A stretch of 64,000 nt of DNA from the NCBI RefSeq assembly GCF_005144585.1, contig NZ_SSMQ01000007.1, forward strand, positions 124,001-188,000, read 5' to 3'. Position 1 is the stretch's first letter. Each line of letters starts with the position of its first letter. A model generated the notes under the pieces. The model ran no database searches, was not told where the DNA came from, and worked only from the letters and a program-made list of their open reading frames with translations. This document shows positions 46,944 to 56,331 of the stretch, one piece after another. Source of the stretch: Polyangium fumosum. Lineage in GTDB: Bacteria; Myxococcota_A; Polyangia; Polyangiales; Polyangiaceae. The position numbers and the translations under genes are program-made.

Positions 46944-49901
46944 TCAACTGAGGAGCGCCAACAAATCGTCGCGCGTGATCGCCGCCGCCTGCGCCGCCTC
47001 CCCGAGCGCCGCATCCGCCACGAGCCGCTTTTTCTCCTGGAGCGCGAGGATACGCTCCTCCACCGTGTCCTTCGCGACCAGCCGGTACACGAAGACGGGT
47101 TTGTCCTGGCCGATGCGATGCGCGCGGTCCGCGGCCTGGTCCTCGACGGCGGGGTTCCACCACGGATCCAGCAAGAACACGTGATCGGCCGCCGTCAAAT
47201 TGAGGCCCGTGCCGCCCGCCTTGAGGGAGAGGAGCATCACCGGCGGGCCCCCTTCGGCCTGGAACTCGTTCACCACGCCCGCGCGATCCACGGTCGAGCC
47301 GTCGAGCCGATTGAAGGAAATCCCCACCTCGGCGAGGTGCGGCTCCACGAGGTCGAGCAGCGACGTCCATTGCGAGAAGACGAGCGCCTTGTGGCCATCC
47401 GCCGCCGCATCGGCGAGCGCCTCGACGAGCGCCTCGACCTTCGACGAGGCATTCGCGACCTGCCCGGGCACGAGCGCCGCATGACAGGCAGCCTGACGCA
47501 GCCGGAGCAACGCTTCGAGCGCGGCGAGCACGCTGCCGCCCTCGGCGAGGCGCTTGACGACGTCATTGAGCGTCGCCGCGCGCACGGCGTCGTACACGGC
47601 GCGCTCTTTGTCATCGAGCTCCACGCTGAGCACGCGGTCGGTGCGCGGGGGCAATTCGGGCGCGACCTCGCGCTTCAGGCGGCGCAGGACGAAGGGCCGA
47701 ATGCGCTCGCGCAGCCGCTCGGCCGCGCCGGCGTGGCCCGCCTCGATCGGCCCGGCATAACGCTCCTTGAAATCGCCACGCCCGCCGAGCAAGCCGCGGT
47801 TCGCGAAATGCATCTGGCTCCAGAGCTCCTCCAGCCTGTTCTCCACGGGCGTGCCGCTGAGCGCCACCTTGAATTTCCCGCGCAGCGCATACGCGGCCCG
47901 CGCGACCTGGCTGTCGGGATTCTTGATCGCCTGCGCCTCGTCGAGCACGATGGTGTCCCATTCCACGGCCGAGAGCGCCTCGATGTCGATGCGCAACATC
48001 GAATACGTGGTGAGCGTGACGTCGGCCTTCGGATCGAGCGCGCGCTTCGGGCCGTGGTAGAGGGCCACCGAAAGGTTTGGCCGGAACTTCCGGATCTCGG
48101 CCTCCCAGTTGAAGAGCACGCTCTTCGGACAAACCACGAGCGCGCGGCCACGTGTGGACGCAAGCGCCTGCAAGGTCTTTCCGAGGCCCATGTCGTCCGC
48201 GAGGATCCCGCCGAGCCCCGTGTCCCGCAAGAACGAGAGCCAATCGATACCGCGGCGCTGGTAGGAGCGGAGCGTGGCGGAGAGGCCCCCGGGCAAGGGC
48301 GCCTCGGGGATCCCGGAAAAACCTTCGAGCAGGGGGGCGAGCCGGGAAAACCCCGGGGGGCGCGGGGCGTCGATCTCCTCGCAAAGGCGCGCGAGCGCGG
48401 GCAGGAGCGCGGGCGGGATCGTCTGGTCGTCGGTCTCCGCGCGCGCGGCGAGCAAATCGGCCACGCGATCGCCGAACCGCGAGAGCCAATCGGAAGGCAG
48501 CGGCGCGAAACCTCCGCCTTCGAGCGGGACGATGTCGAGCCCATCTTTCCATGCGCGAATGACGGCCGCGCCGCTCGCGTGTTTCGTCGCCCCGCCCTCC
48601 TCGCCGCCCTCGGCGAAGGATTCGAAGACGACGTCGAAGCCATCGCCCTGGATGTCGAACCGCGGCACGAGCGGGCGCTTGCCAAACAGCTCGCCGAGCG
48701 TCTCGCCTTGCTCGCCGCCGCGAAACCCTTTGAGCTTTTGAGCAAATCGTAATGCGGCCTCGCCGTCGAGATCGACGCGCCGGCCGGGGATCAGGTTGAG
48801 CTCGTCGCGGAGCCGCTCGATGAGCCTCCGCTCCTCGGCCTCGTCGCGCACGGGCACGGTCCCGCCGAGGTGGACGAGCACATTTTGATCGACGCGGGCC
48901 TCAGGCGGGTCCCCATACACGAGCAGCGGCAGCACGGAGAGCGTATGCCCCGCCTGCGAGAGCTCGATCGAAATGCGCGGGCGGCCCTTGCGCGCGACGC
49001 CCGGGAGCCTGCGCGTACGCACGACGAGGCGCGTGTGTTTGTCGAGGTCAGGGAGGATCTTCGTGACGAACGTGCCGAGCTCCTCTTTCGCGACGTGCCG
49101 CTCCATGGGCAACTTTTCCCACGCATCACCCGTGATCGAGGTATCCCCGAGCGGACGCAGGACGTCCCCCGTACGCGCAGCGCCGCGGGCGATGACCTCG
49201 TCGACGGAGGGGTCTTTCTCGACACGCACGAGGACGCCGCCATTCTTGCCGTCGAGCACGACGGCCGAGGGGCGAACGGCCTGCTTGTTCGTGCGGACGG
49301 GAAAACCGTCGAAGAGGACGCTCGGCACAGCCTCCAGGAGCGCGAAGAGCTCCCGCACGCGCGAGAGCGGGACGACGCCGCCCTTCCAGGTCGAGAACAT
49401 GCGATCGATCGTGATGTCCTCGTGTGTGGGCAAGACCGGTAGATCCCCGCGCGAGACGCGATTCGTGATCGAGCCCTGGAACGGCTCGCGGCGGCCATCC
49501 GGGAATATCACGGCGCGCTCCAAGAACAATGTGCCCGCGTCGCGGCTGAACTCGTATTCGATCTTGCCGAGTGCGCGCTGCGGCACAGGCGCGGTCCGCG
49601 GGCCAGCATCCGTCCCGGTCGCGGGGCGCTGGCCTTCGGGGGATTGAGCCGCGACGATCACGGCGGCCGCGACGTGCTGGCAGGGATCGAATTTGCCGCC
49701 GCAATCGCACGTCCACTCCTCGTCCGCGACGTACAACGTGACCGTGGGCGCGATGGCGACGCCGGGGACGCGGATGCGATAGGTGAGCTCGGTGGCGGTC
49801 CGCCTGTCGAGGATCACGGCGCCGTCGCGCGCCAAGTTGACGCCCTTCGTCCAGAGACCGGGCGGGCAGGCTTTACGAACCGCCTGGAGGAGCGAGTCCA
49901 T
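46944..49901 (-). CDS. SNF2-family helicase with SWIM zinc finger
   Basis: 985 residues. A SWIM zinc finger ([19 protein letters not shown], about 62-80) is at the N-terminus, followed by an SNF2-associated beta-rich region (about 130-540). The translocase motor comes next: motif [13 protein letters not shown] near 570, motif [27 protein letters not shown], then the C-terminal motifs [12 protein letters not shown] and [15 protein letters not shown]. This layout is the usual bacterial SWI2/SNF2 protein, thought to act on RNA polymerase or DNA-protein complexes. It starts 49 bp after hmp and may be on its transcript. Confidence 0.93.
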   Translation of the reverse strand: MDSLLQAVRKACPPGLWTKGVNLARDGAVILDRRTATELTYRIRVPGVAIAPTVTLYVADEEWTCDCGGKFDPCQHVAAAVIVAAQSPEGQRPATGTDAGPRTAPVPQRALGKIEYEFSRDAGTLFLERAVIFPDGRREPFQGSITNRVSRGDLPVLPTHEDITIDRMFSTWKGGVVPLSRVRELFALLEAVPSVLFDGFPVRTNKQAVRPSAVVLDGKNGGVLVRVEKDPSVDEVIARGAARTGDVLRPLGDTSITGDAWEKLPMERHVAKEELGTFVTKILPDLDKHTRLVVRTRRLPGVARKGRPRISIELSQAGHTLSVLPLLVYGDPPEARVDQNVLVHLGGTVPVRDEAEERRLIERLRDELNLIPGRRVDLDGEAALRFAQKLKGFRGGEQGETLGELFGKRPLVPRFDIQGDGFDVVFESFAEGGEEGGATKHASGAAVIRAWKDGLDIVPLEGGGFAPLPSDWLSRFGDRVADLLAARAETDDQTIPPALLPALARLCEEIDAPRPPGFSRLAPLLEGFSGIPEAPLPGGLSATLRSYQRRGIDWLSFLRDTGLGGILADDMGLGKTLQALASTRGRALVVCPKSVLFNWEAEIRKFRPNLSVALYHGPKRALDPKADVTLTTYSMLRIDIEALSAVEWDTIVLDEAQAIKNPDSQVARAAYALRGKFKVALSGTPVENRLEELWSQMHFANRGLLGGRGDFKERYAGPIEAGHAGAAERLRERIRPFVLRRLKREVAPELPPRTDRVLSVELDDKERAVYDAVRAATLNDVVKRLAEGGSVLAALEALLRLRQAACHAALVPGQVANASSKVEALVEALADAAADGHKALVFSQWTSLLDLVEPHLAEVGISFNRLDGSTVDRAGVVNEFQAEGGPPVMLLSLKAGGTGLNLTAADHVFLLDPWWNPAVEDQAADRAHRIGQDKPVFVYRLVAKDTVEERILALQEKKRLVADAALGEAAQAAAITRDDLLALLS

Positions 49902-49950
49902 GACGACGGGAGCGGTAGCACGGGACGGCGCGCGTGTCGCCTCCCTCGGG

Positions 49951-51267
49951 TCAGCGCACGTCCGCCTCGATCTCCGCTCCGTGAGGTCCGTAGCATTCGT
50001 AGTGGACGCGATCGGCCGGCACCCCGAAGACGTGCAGCGCGCCGCGGATCGATCGCATGAAGGGAATCGGACCGGTGAAATAAAAATCGCAATCGCTTCC
50101 GGGGAGGTTCCGCCCGAGCGTGCCGAGGCCGAGCCGGCCCCGCGTCTCGTAATCGCGCCCCGGCTCGTCCTCGGCCGAAGGCTGCGAATAGCAGCGGTGG
50201 AGCGTGACGTTCGGGTGGCGGCGCGCGAGCTCCTCGATCTCCCGCCGGAGCGGGTGGTGGCGCCCGTCGTGCATCATCTGGAAGAAGTAAATGGGGCGGT
50301 CGATCCCGCGATCGAGGGCGCTCTGGAACAGGCTGAACATCACCGTGATGCCGATGCCCGCGGCGATGAAGACGAGCGGGCGCGGCGATTCGACGAGGAC
50401 GAGCTCGCCGTACGGCGACGAGACGTCGAGCACGTCCCCTTCCCGCACGTGGTCGTGGAAAAACCGGGAGCAGACGCTGTCGGGGCTCCCCTCCGCGCCG
50501 GGCTCACGCTTGATCGTGACCCGGAAATACCCCTTCCCCGGCGCGGTCGAGAGCGAGTAATTGCGATACACGGCGCTGCCACCGACACGCGAATACCCGG
50601 GGACCTCGACGCGAAAGGTGACGTACTGGCCGGCCTCGTAATGCGGCAGGGGGCCGCCGTCGCGGGGCGAGAGGTAAAACGAGGCGGCGTCCGCCGACTC
50701 CTGGACCTTCTGCCGGACCACGAAAGGCCGGAACCCCTCCCATCCGCCCGGCGCTCGGGCGCTTTTCTGCATGAGATCCCGCTCGATCTCGATGAACAGG
50801 TCGGCGAGGACGCCATACGCTTCGCGCCAGGCGGCCATGATCTCGTCCGTCGCGACGTCGCCGAGGATGGCCTTGACCGAGGCGAGGAAGTAGTGACCGA
50901 TGATCGGGTAATGCTCGGGCCGGATGTCGAGCGAGGCGTGGCGGTGCGCGATGCGCATCACCGTGGCCTTGAGCGCGGGCAGGTCGTCGAGGCTCGTGAT
51001 GGAGCCATTGAGCACGTTCGTCAGGGCGGCGCCCGGGGCGCCCTCTCGGCCGAAGAAATCACCTCGGAACGCCTCCTGCTGCGAGGCGCGTGTCTTCTGC
51101 TCGCCCGTGGGCTGGTTGGCCGGGTTGAAGAGCAGCTCGAGCTCGGGGTGCTCTTGGTGCAGATGGCGGTAGAAATGACGAATGATCGTCGCGCCATGTT
51201 CGGCGAGGACCGGAGCCGTCGCCTTCACGATCGCGACAGTCTCGGCCGAGAGGGTCTTTCTGCTCAT
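49951..51267 (-). CDS. hmp: Flavohaemoglobin (nitric oxide dioxygenase)
   Basis: 438 residues. The globin domain (1-150) has the proximal-haem region [20 protein letters not shown] and [17 protein letters not shown]. The FAD domain follows ([16 protein letters not shown]), then the NAD domain ([13 protein letters not shown]; the usual GIGxTP is GIGITV here) and the terminal YECYGPHG. It converts NO and O2 to nitrate. The globin CD region has an unusual [12 protein letters not shown] insertion. YciI is 3 bp upstream in the same operon. Confidence 0.93.
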   Translation of the reverse strand: MSRKTLSAETVAIVKATAPVLAEHGATIIRHFYRHLHQEHPELELLFNPANQPTGEQKTRASQQEAFRGDFFGREGAPGAALTNVLNGSITSLDDLPALKATVMRIAHRHASLDIRPEHYPIIGHYFLASVKAILGDVATDEIMAAWREAYGVLADLFIEIERDLMQKSARAPGGWEGFRPFVVRQKVQESADAASFYLSPRDGGPLPHYEAGQYVTFRVEVPGYSRVGGSAVYRNYSLSTAPGKGYFRVTIKREPGAEGSPDSVCSRFFHDHVREGDVLDVSSPYGELVLVESPRPLVFIAAGIGITVMFSLFQSALDRGIDRPIYFFQMMHDGRHHPLRREIEELARRHPNVTLHRCYSQPSAEDEPGRDYETRGRLGLGTLGRNLPGSDCDFYFTGPIPFMRSIRGALHVFGVPADRVHYECYGPHGAEIEADVR

Positions 51268-51270
51268 GGC

Positions 51271-51606
51271 TCAACCCGCCGCGCGCATGCCGGCGATGAA
51301 AAAGGGATACAACTCGGCGCGCATCAGGCCCTCGGAGACGACCGGATCCGCGTCGACGATCACGCGCGCGGCGGCCTCGTCCGCCGCCTCGACGACGGCC
51401 ATGCCGAACGTCTCCGGGCCCGTCGTCAACGTGCGACCGACGAAGACGAGCACGCCGCGCGCCTTCAATTCTTCGAGGTACGCGCCGTGCCGGCCGAGCG
51501 TGGCCATCTCGGTCTCCGTGGGGCCGGTCTGCAGGAGATCCGCTCGCACGGCCCGGACGACGTAAATCCACTTGTCCGTGGGCTGAGAGGCAGGTTGGTC
51601 GCTCAT
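51271..51606 (-). CDS. YciI-like protein
   Basis: 111 residues. A short Ser/Gln-rich N-terminus precedes a ferredoxin-like fold matching YCII domains: KWIYVVRAVR, HGAYLEELKARGVLVFVGRT, FGMAVVEAADEAAARVIVDADPVV with the usual DPxV motif. The family includes hydrolases of chlorinated or lactone compounds, and many members are uncharacterised. It sits 3 bp before hmp, so a link to nitrosative stress is possible. Confidence 0.8.
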   Translation of the reverse strand: MSDQPASQPTDKWIYVVRAVRADLLQTGPTETEMATLGRHGAYLEELKARGVLVFVGRTLTTGPETFGMAVVEAADEAAARVIVDADPVVSEGLMRAELYPFFIAGMRAAG

Positions 51607-51652
51607 GGGCATCGCATCATGGTCCATCGCGGCGCGATAAATCCACTCGAAC

Positions 51653-51916
51653 CTACGTCCTTGTATGGCTGTCCTCGAGGATGGCCCGGAAGATCACTTC
51701 GGCAAGGTCTGCCGGGATGCCATGACACGCGGCGTACGCGCGCCGCTCCGCGAGGAGCTCGACCTCGCGGCTCGGATCGACGAGCGGTAGGCCGAGCGCC
51801 CGCTTTTTGACGAAGAGCGCGCCGACGAGCGCCCTCCGCCGCGCGACGAGCTCGAGCAGCGCATGGTCGAGCTCGTCGAGCGCGCGGCGGGTCTCGTGAA
51901 CATCGGCAGGAAGCAT
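51653..51916 (-). CDS. Chorismate mutase type II (AroQ-class) domain protein
   Basis: 87 residues, the size of a single AroQ domain. The three-helix pattern is clear: RRALDELDHALLELVARRRAL, VKKRALGLPLVDPSREVELL, then a third helix GIPADLAEVIFRAILEDS. Conserved Arg, Lys and RE positions are present. It converts chorismate to prephenate, or could be a regulatory domain. The ATG at 51916 is the start that aligns with the family. It is upstream of YciI/hmp (46-bp gap) and divergent from the U32 gene. Confidence 0.82.
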   Translation of the reverse strand: MLPADVHETRRALDELDHALLELVARRRALVGALFVKKRALGLPLVDPSREVELLAERRAYAACHGIPADLAEVIFRAILEDSHTRT

Positions 51917-51985
51917 GGCGGGCCCAAGGGTACAACCGCGTCGGGCGCGTGCCACCGCTTTCGGGTTGCGTTATAGCGTCCGACC

Positions 51986-54478
51986 ATGAGCTCCCCCGCG
52001 CTGCCGAGGCGCCCCGAGATCCTCGCCCCCGCCGGTGATGACGCCGCGCTCCGGGCCGCGGTGCTGGCCGGCGCGGACGCCGTCTATTTTGGGCTCCAAG
52101 GGTTCAACGCACGGGCGCGCGCGAAAAACTTCGACGCCGAAGGGCTCGCGCGGACGATGGCGTTCCTGCACGAGCACGGGGTCCGCGGGTACGTCACGCT
52201 GAACACGCTGGTCTTCGACGAGGAGCTCGAGAACGTCGAGAACGCCGTGCGTACGTGCGCCGAGGCCGGCGTGGACGCGGTGATCGTGCAGGACCTCGGG
52301 GTCGCGCGGATCGTGCGGGCGATCGCGCCGGCGCTCGCGATCCACGCCTCGACGCAGATGACGTGCACCGACGCAGGCGCCGCGGAGCTCGCGCGCGAGC
52401 TCGGCGCGAGCCGGGTCATCCTGGCGCGCGAGCTGTCGGTCGACGACATCGCGGCGATCCGGCGCACGACGGACGTGGAGATCGAGGTCTTCGTGCACGG
52501 CGCGCTCTGCATCGCGTATTCGGGGCAGTGCTTGACGAGCGAGGCCATCGGCGGGCGCAGCGCGAACCGCGGGGCGTGCGCGCAGGCGTGCCGGCTGCCG
52601 TACGAGCTCGTCGTCGACGGGGAAAAACGAGACCTCGGGGATCACGCGTATCTCCTGTCGCCCGAGGATCTGGAGGCGAGCGCGCTCGTGCCGAAGCTCG
52701 CCGCGCTCGGCGTCTCGTCGCTGAAGATCGAAGGGCGGTTGAAGGGGCCCGACTACGTGGCCGCGACGACGCGGCTCTACCGCGCGGCGCTCGAAGCGAG
52801 CAGCGCAGGCACGAGCGAGGCGCTCGGTTCGATCCGAAAAACCGCGCTGCAAACGTATTCACGAGGGTCGGGCCCAGGCTTTCTCGCCGGCGTGGATCAT
52901 CAGCGGCTCGTGGAGGGGCGCGCTTGTGATCATCGAGGTTTGCCGGTGGGTGAGCTCGTCGGGACCACGCGCGCGCGTGGAAAAACGCTGCTCCAGATCC
53001 GGCTCGCGGAAGCGATCATGCGCGGCGACGGCGTGCTCGTGGAGGGCGGGTTCGCGGGCGCAGGCGAGATCGGCGGACGCGTCTGGACGATCGCGAAGAA
53101 CGGCGCGGACACGCCGCGCGCCGAGGCGGGCGAGGAGGTCTCCGTCTGGCTCGGGCCCGATGCGCGGGTGGATGTCGCGAAGCCGGGCCGGCGTGTGTGG
53201 AAGACGGACGATCCGGCGACGGAAAAGGCGATCCTCGCGGAGATCGAGCGGTCGCCGCGGAAGGTGCCGCTCTCGATTCGGGTGTCGGGGGCGATCGGGG
53301 AGATGCCGCGGTTCGAGGCATCGACGACATCGGGGCTCTGGGGCGTCGTGACAGGCGACGCGCCGATCGGCGAGGCGCGCGGCGGCGCGGACGTCGCCGC
53401 AGTGCTGAAGGACAAACTCGGGCGGCTCGGCGATACGCCGTTCGAGATCGCGACGATCGACGCGGACCTGCCGGCGAGCGTGATGATCCCGCCGTCGTCG
53501 CTGAACCGAGCGCGCCGCGCGCTCGTGGAGGCGCTGCTCGCCTCGGCCGCGCGGAAGGTGGAGACGACGGCGGTGCATTTCCAGGACCTCGTGCGCGCGG
53601 CGAGCCCGCCCGACCGGAGCCCGCCGACGGCCGGTCTTTTCGTGCTCTGCCGGACGGAGGCGCAAGCCGCGGCGGCGCTCGACGCAGGCGCGGACGGGGT
53701 CTATCTCGATTTCTTGGAGCTCGTAGGGACGGGCGCGGCCTTGCGCGCGCTCCGGGCGTCGCGGCCGAACGTGACGATCGGCGTCGCGCCGCCGCGCATT
53801 CGCAAGCCGGGCGAGGAGAAGATCGACCGGTACCTGCTGTCCCTGGAGCCCGATCTCCTGCTCGTGCGTGGGCTCGGCGCGCTGCGGGAGGGCGCGGGGC
53901 TCTCGATTCCGCGGATCGGCGATTTCTCGCTGAACGTGACGAACCGATTGACGGCCGCGGAGGTGCTCTCGCGCGGGCTCTCGGCGTTCACGCCCTCGTT
54001 CGACCTCGACGCGGCGCAGCTCGAGCGGCTGCTCGATTCGCCGTTCGGGCCGTTCGCCGAGGTGGTCCTGCATCACCCGATGCCGCTCTTCCACATGGAG
54101 CATTGCGTGATCGCGGCGCTGCTCTCGACGGGGAAGGATTTTCGTGATTGCGGCCGGCCCTGCGAGAAGCACAAGGTGTCCTTGCGGGACCGGGCAGGGA
54201 TGGAGCACCCGGTGGAGGCGGACGTGGGCTGCCGGAACACGGTGTTTCACGCGGCGGCGCAGAGCGCGGCGGGCCTCGCGTCCGCGGCGGCGCGGGGGGG
54301 CGTGCGGCGATTCCGGATCGAGCTCGTGCGCGAGACGGCGGAGGACGTGACGACGATCGTCGGGACGTATCGGCGCCTGCTCGAAGGCAAGATGCACGCG
54401 CCCGAGGTGTTCCGCGCGCTCCGGACCGAGGGCGGATATGGCGTGGTGAAGGGGTCACTCCGGGTGCTTCCGGCGTGA
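51986..54478 (+). CDS. U32-family peptidase/RNA hydroxylase-like protein (DUF3656 type)
   Basis: 830 residues. The N-terminus PEILAPAGDDAALRAAVLAG then GADAVYFGLQGFNAR, and the cysteine block GALCIAYSGQCLTS, NRGACAQACRLPY, are the U32 signature. The middle part (about 400-560) fits DUF3656. A second barrel-like part ends with HCVIAALLSTGKDFRDC and GCRNTVFHAAAQ. E. coli RlhA, a 23S rRNA C2501 hydroxylase, shares the first part; this protein is longer. The cysteines probably hold an Fe-S cluster. Peptidase activity is doubtful. Confidence 0.85.
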   Translation: MSSPALPRRPEILAPAGDDAALRAAVLAGADAVYFGLQGFNARARAKNFDAEGLARTMAFLHEHGVRGYVTLNTLVFDEELENVENAVRTCAEAGVDAVIVQDLGVARIVRAIAPALAIHASTQMTCTDAGAAELARELGASRVILARELSVDDIAAIRRTTDVEIEVFVHGALCIAYSGQCLTSEAIGGRSANRGACAQACRLPYELVVDGEKRDLGDHAYLLSPEDLEASALVPKLAALGVSSLKIEGRLKGPDYVAATTRLYRAALEASSAGTSEALGSIRKTALQTYSRGSGPGFLAGVDHQRLVEGRACDHRGLPVGELVGTTRARGKTLLQIRLAEAIMRGDGVLVEGGFAGAGEIGGRVWTIAKNGADTPRAEAGEEVSVWLGPDARVDVAKPGRRVWKTDDPATEKAILAEIERSPRKVPLSIRVSGAIGEMPRFEASTTSGLWGVVTGDAPIGEARGGADVAAVLKDKLGRLGDTPFEIATIDADLPASVMIPPSSLNRARRALVEALLASAARKVETTAVHFQDLVRAASPPDRSPPTAGLFVLCRTEAQAAAALDAGADGVYLDFLELVGTGAALRALRASRPNVTIGVAPPRIRKPGEEKIDRYLLSLEPDLLLVRGLGALREGAGLSIPRIGDFSLNVTNRLTAAEVLSRGLSAFTPSFDLDAAQLERLLDSPFGPFAEVVLHHPMPLFHMEHCVIAALLSTGKDFRDCGRPCEKHKVSLRDRAGMEHPVEADVGCRNTVFHAAAQSAAGLASAAARGGVRRFRIELVRETAEDVTTIVGTYRRLLEGKMHAPEVFRALRTEGGYGVVKGSLRVLPA

Positions 54479-54498
54479 AGGAGATCGGAACGCACGCG

Positions 54499-54921
54499 AT
54501 GGAAAAGCGAGAGTCGCTCCAGATCGGGAAACATACGCTGTCGTTCGAAGACCCCGGGATCGCCGTGCATGTGTACCGGGGGCCGATCACGCTGGAGGAC
54601 ATGCGTGTCCTCGTCGATCTCCCGGACATGGACGAGCACGGGGGCCGATTTCAGCTCGCGCTCTACCACATGCAGGAGTTCGGCGGCCTCGACGCCGCCG
54701 CGCGCAAGCTGGGCGCCGAGCGGCCGAGGCCGGCGGGGACGTATTACGCGGCCTACGTGGGCGCGAGCTTCAAGACGCGCGTGGTCATCTCGCTGTTCAC
54801 GCGCGCTGCGAACCTCTTGCAAGGTCAAAAGACCGTGCTCGGCTTTTTCGATGATCACGCATCGGCCAGGGCTTGGTTGCTCGAGTGCCGCGCAAAGCAC
54901 CCCGCGGCGGACAAACAATAG
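54499..54921 (+). CDS. SpoIIAA/STAS-like small protein
   Basis: 140 residues. Alternating strands and helices (LSFEDPGIAVHVYRGPITLE, MRVLVDLPDMDEHGG, TYYAAYVGASFKTRVVISLF, KTVLGFFDDHASARAWLLEC) fit the SpoIIAA-like STAS superfamily. It lacks a clear phospho-acceptor, so it may bind a lipid or protein. The ATG at 54499 is favoured; a GTG at 54475 overlapping the U32 stop (GTGA) would add eight residues. It is followed by a strong hairpin. Confidence 0.65.
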   Translation: MEKRESLQIGKHTLSFEDPGIAVHVYRGPITLEDMRVLVDLPDMDEHGGRFQLALYHMQEFGGLDAAARKLGAERPRPAGTYYAAYVGASFKTRVVISLFTRAANLLQGQKTVLGFFDDHASARAWLLECRAKHPAADKQ

Positions 54922-54954
54922 ACCGAGGGCGCACGTCTCCGTGCACCCCCGGTC
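54921..54954 (+). terminator. Hairpin after the STAS-like gene
   Basis: Fifteen-base arms GACCGAGGGCGCACG and CGTGCACCCCCGGTC with a TCTC loop pair at 13 of 15 positions. The hairpin begins at the last base of the stop codon. No T-run follows, so it is either a weak intrinsic terminator or an RNA-stabilising end. It lies between convergent genes and could serve both. Confidence 0.5.
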
Positions 54955-55023
54955 GAAAGCCAAGGAAGTGGTGCGGCCCTGGAACGCCCGGGAGCGGAGG
55001 GAGCTCCAGGGCGGAGGAATCGA

Positions 55024-55359
55024 TTACTTGCGCGCGGCGACCTGCGCCTGGATCTGGCGGCGCAGCTTCTTCACCTCGGTCTGAGGCAGGTAGCGGAGCA
55101 ATTCGGCGGTCTTGGCGCGCTCGTCCTCCTCGGCGAACGTGAGGAGGTACATCGGGGGCACGCCGAAGCCCTCCGCGAGGCGGGCGATCGTCTGGATCGT
55201 AATCGCGGCGAGGCCGTGCTCGACGCTCGAGAGGTGGCCCTTCGAGAGCGCGCTCGCGTCGGCGAGGGCGCCGAGGGACATGTTGCGCTCCTTGCGAAGC
55301 GCGCGAATACGGGTACCAACCTGGAGGGCAAACGGCTCGGGGGTCGAACGTCGCGGCAT
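55024..55359 (-). CDS. XRE-family regulator, copy 1 of a tandem pair
   Basis: 111 residues. The helix-turn-helix (about 12-68) is RIRALRKERNMSLGALADAS then ALSKGHLSSVEHG and ITIQTIARLAEGFGV, typical of XRE/Cro-type DNA-binding proteins. A C-terminal helix of about 25 residues (EVKKLRRQIQAQVAARK) may dimerise. It differs from copy 2 (55721-56056) at 14 positions by my count. An in-frame TAA three codons upstream fixes the ATG. No strong ribosome site precedes it. The leader contains conserved sequence and upstream inverted repeats. Confidence 0.85.
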   Translation of the reverse strand: MPRRSTPEPFALQVGTRIRALRKERNMSLGALADASALSKGHLSSVEHGLAAITIQTIARLAEGFGVPPMYLLTFAEEDERAKTAELLRYLPQTEVKKLRRQIQAQVAARK

Positions 55360-55551
55360 TTTTGATTAAGGTTCTCGGTTCGCCCTCGCGGGCGCTCCGA
55401 CCGGCCTCCTTCGCGCCGGGGAAAAGGGTCTCGTCTGTCGTTTCGGAAGCTCTCGTCGCCCCGCGTCGCTTTCGTTCGCGACCACCGCGGCGACCACGAA
55501 AATGACTATGCACCCATTCCGACGAACCCGCACGAAAAACCGCAAGCCGAT

Positions 55552-55568
55552 CGGACCTTCAATGTCCT
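55552..55568. promoter_or_regulatory. Operator-like repeat S1 (proximal, copy 1)
   Basis: CGGACC-TTCAA-TGTCCT. The right half is intact and continues TACC as in S3; the left half is degenerate. The centre (55560) is 201 bp upstream of the copy 1 ATG and 64 bp from S2. Confidence 0.5.
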
Positions 55569-55615
55569 ACCCAGCATGGCCGCCGTATCGAGGCCAGGGA
55601 AAACGTGGGGCGTGA

Positions 55616-55632
55616 AGGACATTGATTGTCCT
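55616..55632. promoter_or_regulatory. Operator-like repeat S2 (distal, copy 1)
   Basis: AGGACA-TTGAT-TGTCCT, perfect 6-bp arms and a 5-bp spacer. The centre is 55624, 64 bp from S1. It lies just beyond the terminator of XRE copy 2. Confidence 0.65.
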
Positions 55633-55651
55633 AGGTTCTTTCGTGGTGGAC

Positions 55652-55694
55652 AAAAAAGCGAGAGCGCCGATCGGACCTGCCGATCAGCGCTCTC
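55652..55694 (-). terminator. Rho-independent terminator of XRE copy 2
   Basis: Read on the minus strand: GAGAGCGCTGATCGG, loop CAGGT, then CCGATCGGCGCTCTC, a 15-bp stem with one G-T wobble. GC and six T residues follow. It starts 27 bp after the stop of the copy 2 gene. This is the clearest intrinsic terminator in the window and separates the two XRE units. Confidence 0.9.
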
Positions 55695-55720
55695 CAGGTG
55701 ATTTGGGGGGTGGGACGCGA

Positions 55721-56056
55721 TTATTTGCGGGCGGCGACCTGCGCCTGGATCTGGCGGCGCAGCTTCCTCACCTCGGTCTGGGGCAGGTAGCGGAGGAGCT
55801 CGGCCGCGTGGGCGCGCTCGTCCTCCGCCGCGAACGTGAGGAGGTACATCGGAGGCACGCCGAAGCCCTGCGCGAGCCGGGCGATCGTGCCGATCGTGAT
55901 CGCGGCGAGGCCGTGCTCGACGCTGGAGAGGTGGCCCTTCGAGAGCTCACTCGCGTCGGCGAGCGCCGCGAGGGACATGTTCATCTCGTACCGGAGCTCG
56001 CGAATACGGGCGCCGACCTGGAGTGCAAACGCATCGGGAGTAGAACGTCGGGGCAT
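55721..56056 (-). CDS. XRE-family regulator, copy 2 of a tandem pair
   Basis: 111 residues, same layout as copy 1: MPRRSTPDAFALQVGARIRE, helix-turn-helix to about 68, PPMYLLTFAAEDERA, and a C-terminal basic helix. Recognition-region changes against copy 1 are few (K23Y, R25M, G30A, A37E, Q56G), so both probably read the same DNA. The frame is open further upstream, but homology with copy 1, which has an in-frame stop there, sets the ATG at 56056. The upstream region carries the best inverted repeat of the set. Autoregulation is likely. Confidence 0.85.
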   Translation of the reverse strand: MPRRSTPDAFALQVGARIRELRYEMNMSLAALADASELSKGHLSSVEHGLAAITIGTIARLAQGFGVPPMYLLTFAAEDERAHAAELLRYLPQTEVRKLRRQIQAQVAARK

Positions 56057-56244
56057 GGGGATGTGGTTCTCGGTTCGCCCTCGCGGACGCGCCGACCGGC
56101 CTCCTTCTCGCCGGAAATCCAAGGGTCTCTTTTCGTTGGTGAAGCTCTCGGCCGCCCGGCCTCTCGGCGCCTTTCGCGCTCGGCTCGGTACGACCAGGAG
56201 CGAATATGCACCGCATTGGACGAACCCGCACCGAAAAACGTGAT

Positions 56245-56273
56245 CATGGTAGGACAGCAATTGTCCTACCATG
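56245..56273. promoter_or_regulatory. Operator-like repeat S3 (proximal, copy 2)
   Basis: CATGGTAGGACA-GCAAT-TGTCCTACCATG: perfect 12-bp arms around 5 bp. The centre (56259) is 203 bp upstream of the copy 2 ATG, matching the position of S1. This is the most symmetrical site in the window. Confidence 0.75.
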
Positions 56274-56314
56274 CACGGGTGCGGCATTGAGAGGAGGGAA
56301 AACGCGAGGCAGAT

Positions 56315-56331
56315 CGGACGTTCTTCGTCCT
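56315..56331. promoter_or_regulatory. Operator-like repeat S4 (distal, copy 2)
   Basis: CGGACG-TTCTT-CGTCCT: arms GGACG/CGTCC are perfect and the spacer is again 5 bp. The centre (56323) is 64 bp from S3, the same distance as between S1 and S2. Confidence 0.6.

Larger units (their letters stand above)
55360..55720. other. Upstream region of XRE copy 1, homologous to that of copy 2
   Basis: 361 bp without a gene. It holds about 190 bp of leader that matches the leader of copy 2 (for example GGTTCTCGGTTCGCCCTCGC and, further up, GACGAACCCGCAC). It also holds two operator-like inverted repeats and the terminator of copy 2. A conserved block reading GGTGCATA on the minus strand (near 55503) may be part of the promoter. 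Confidence 0.75.
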
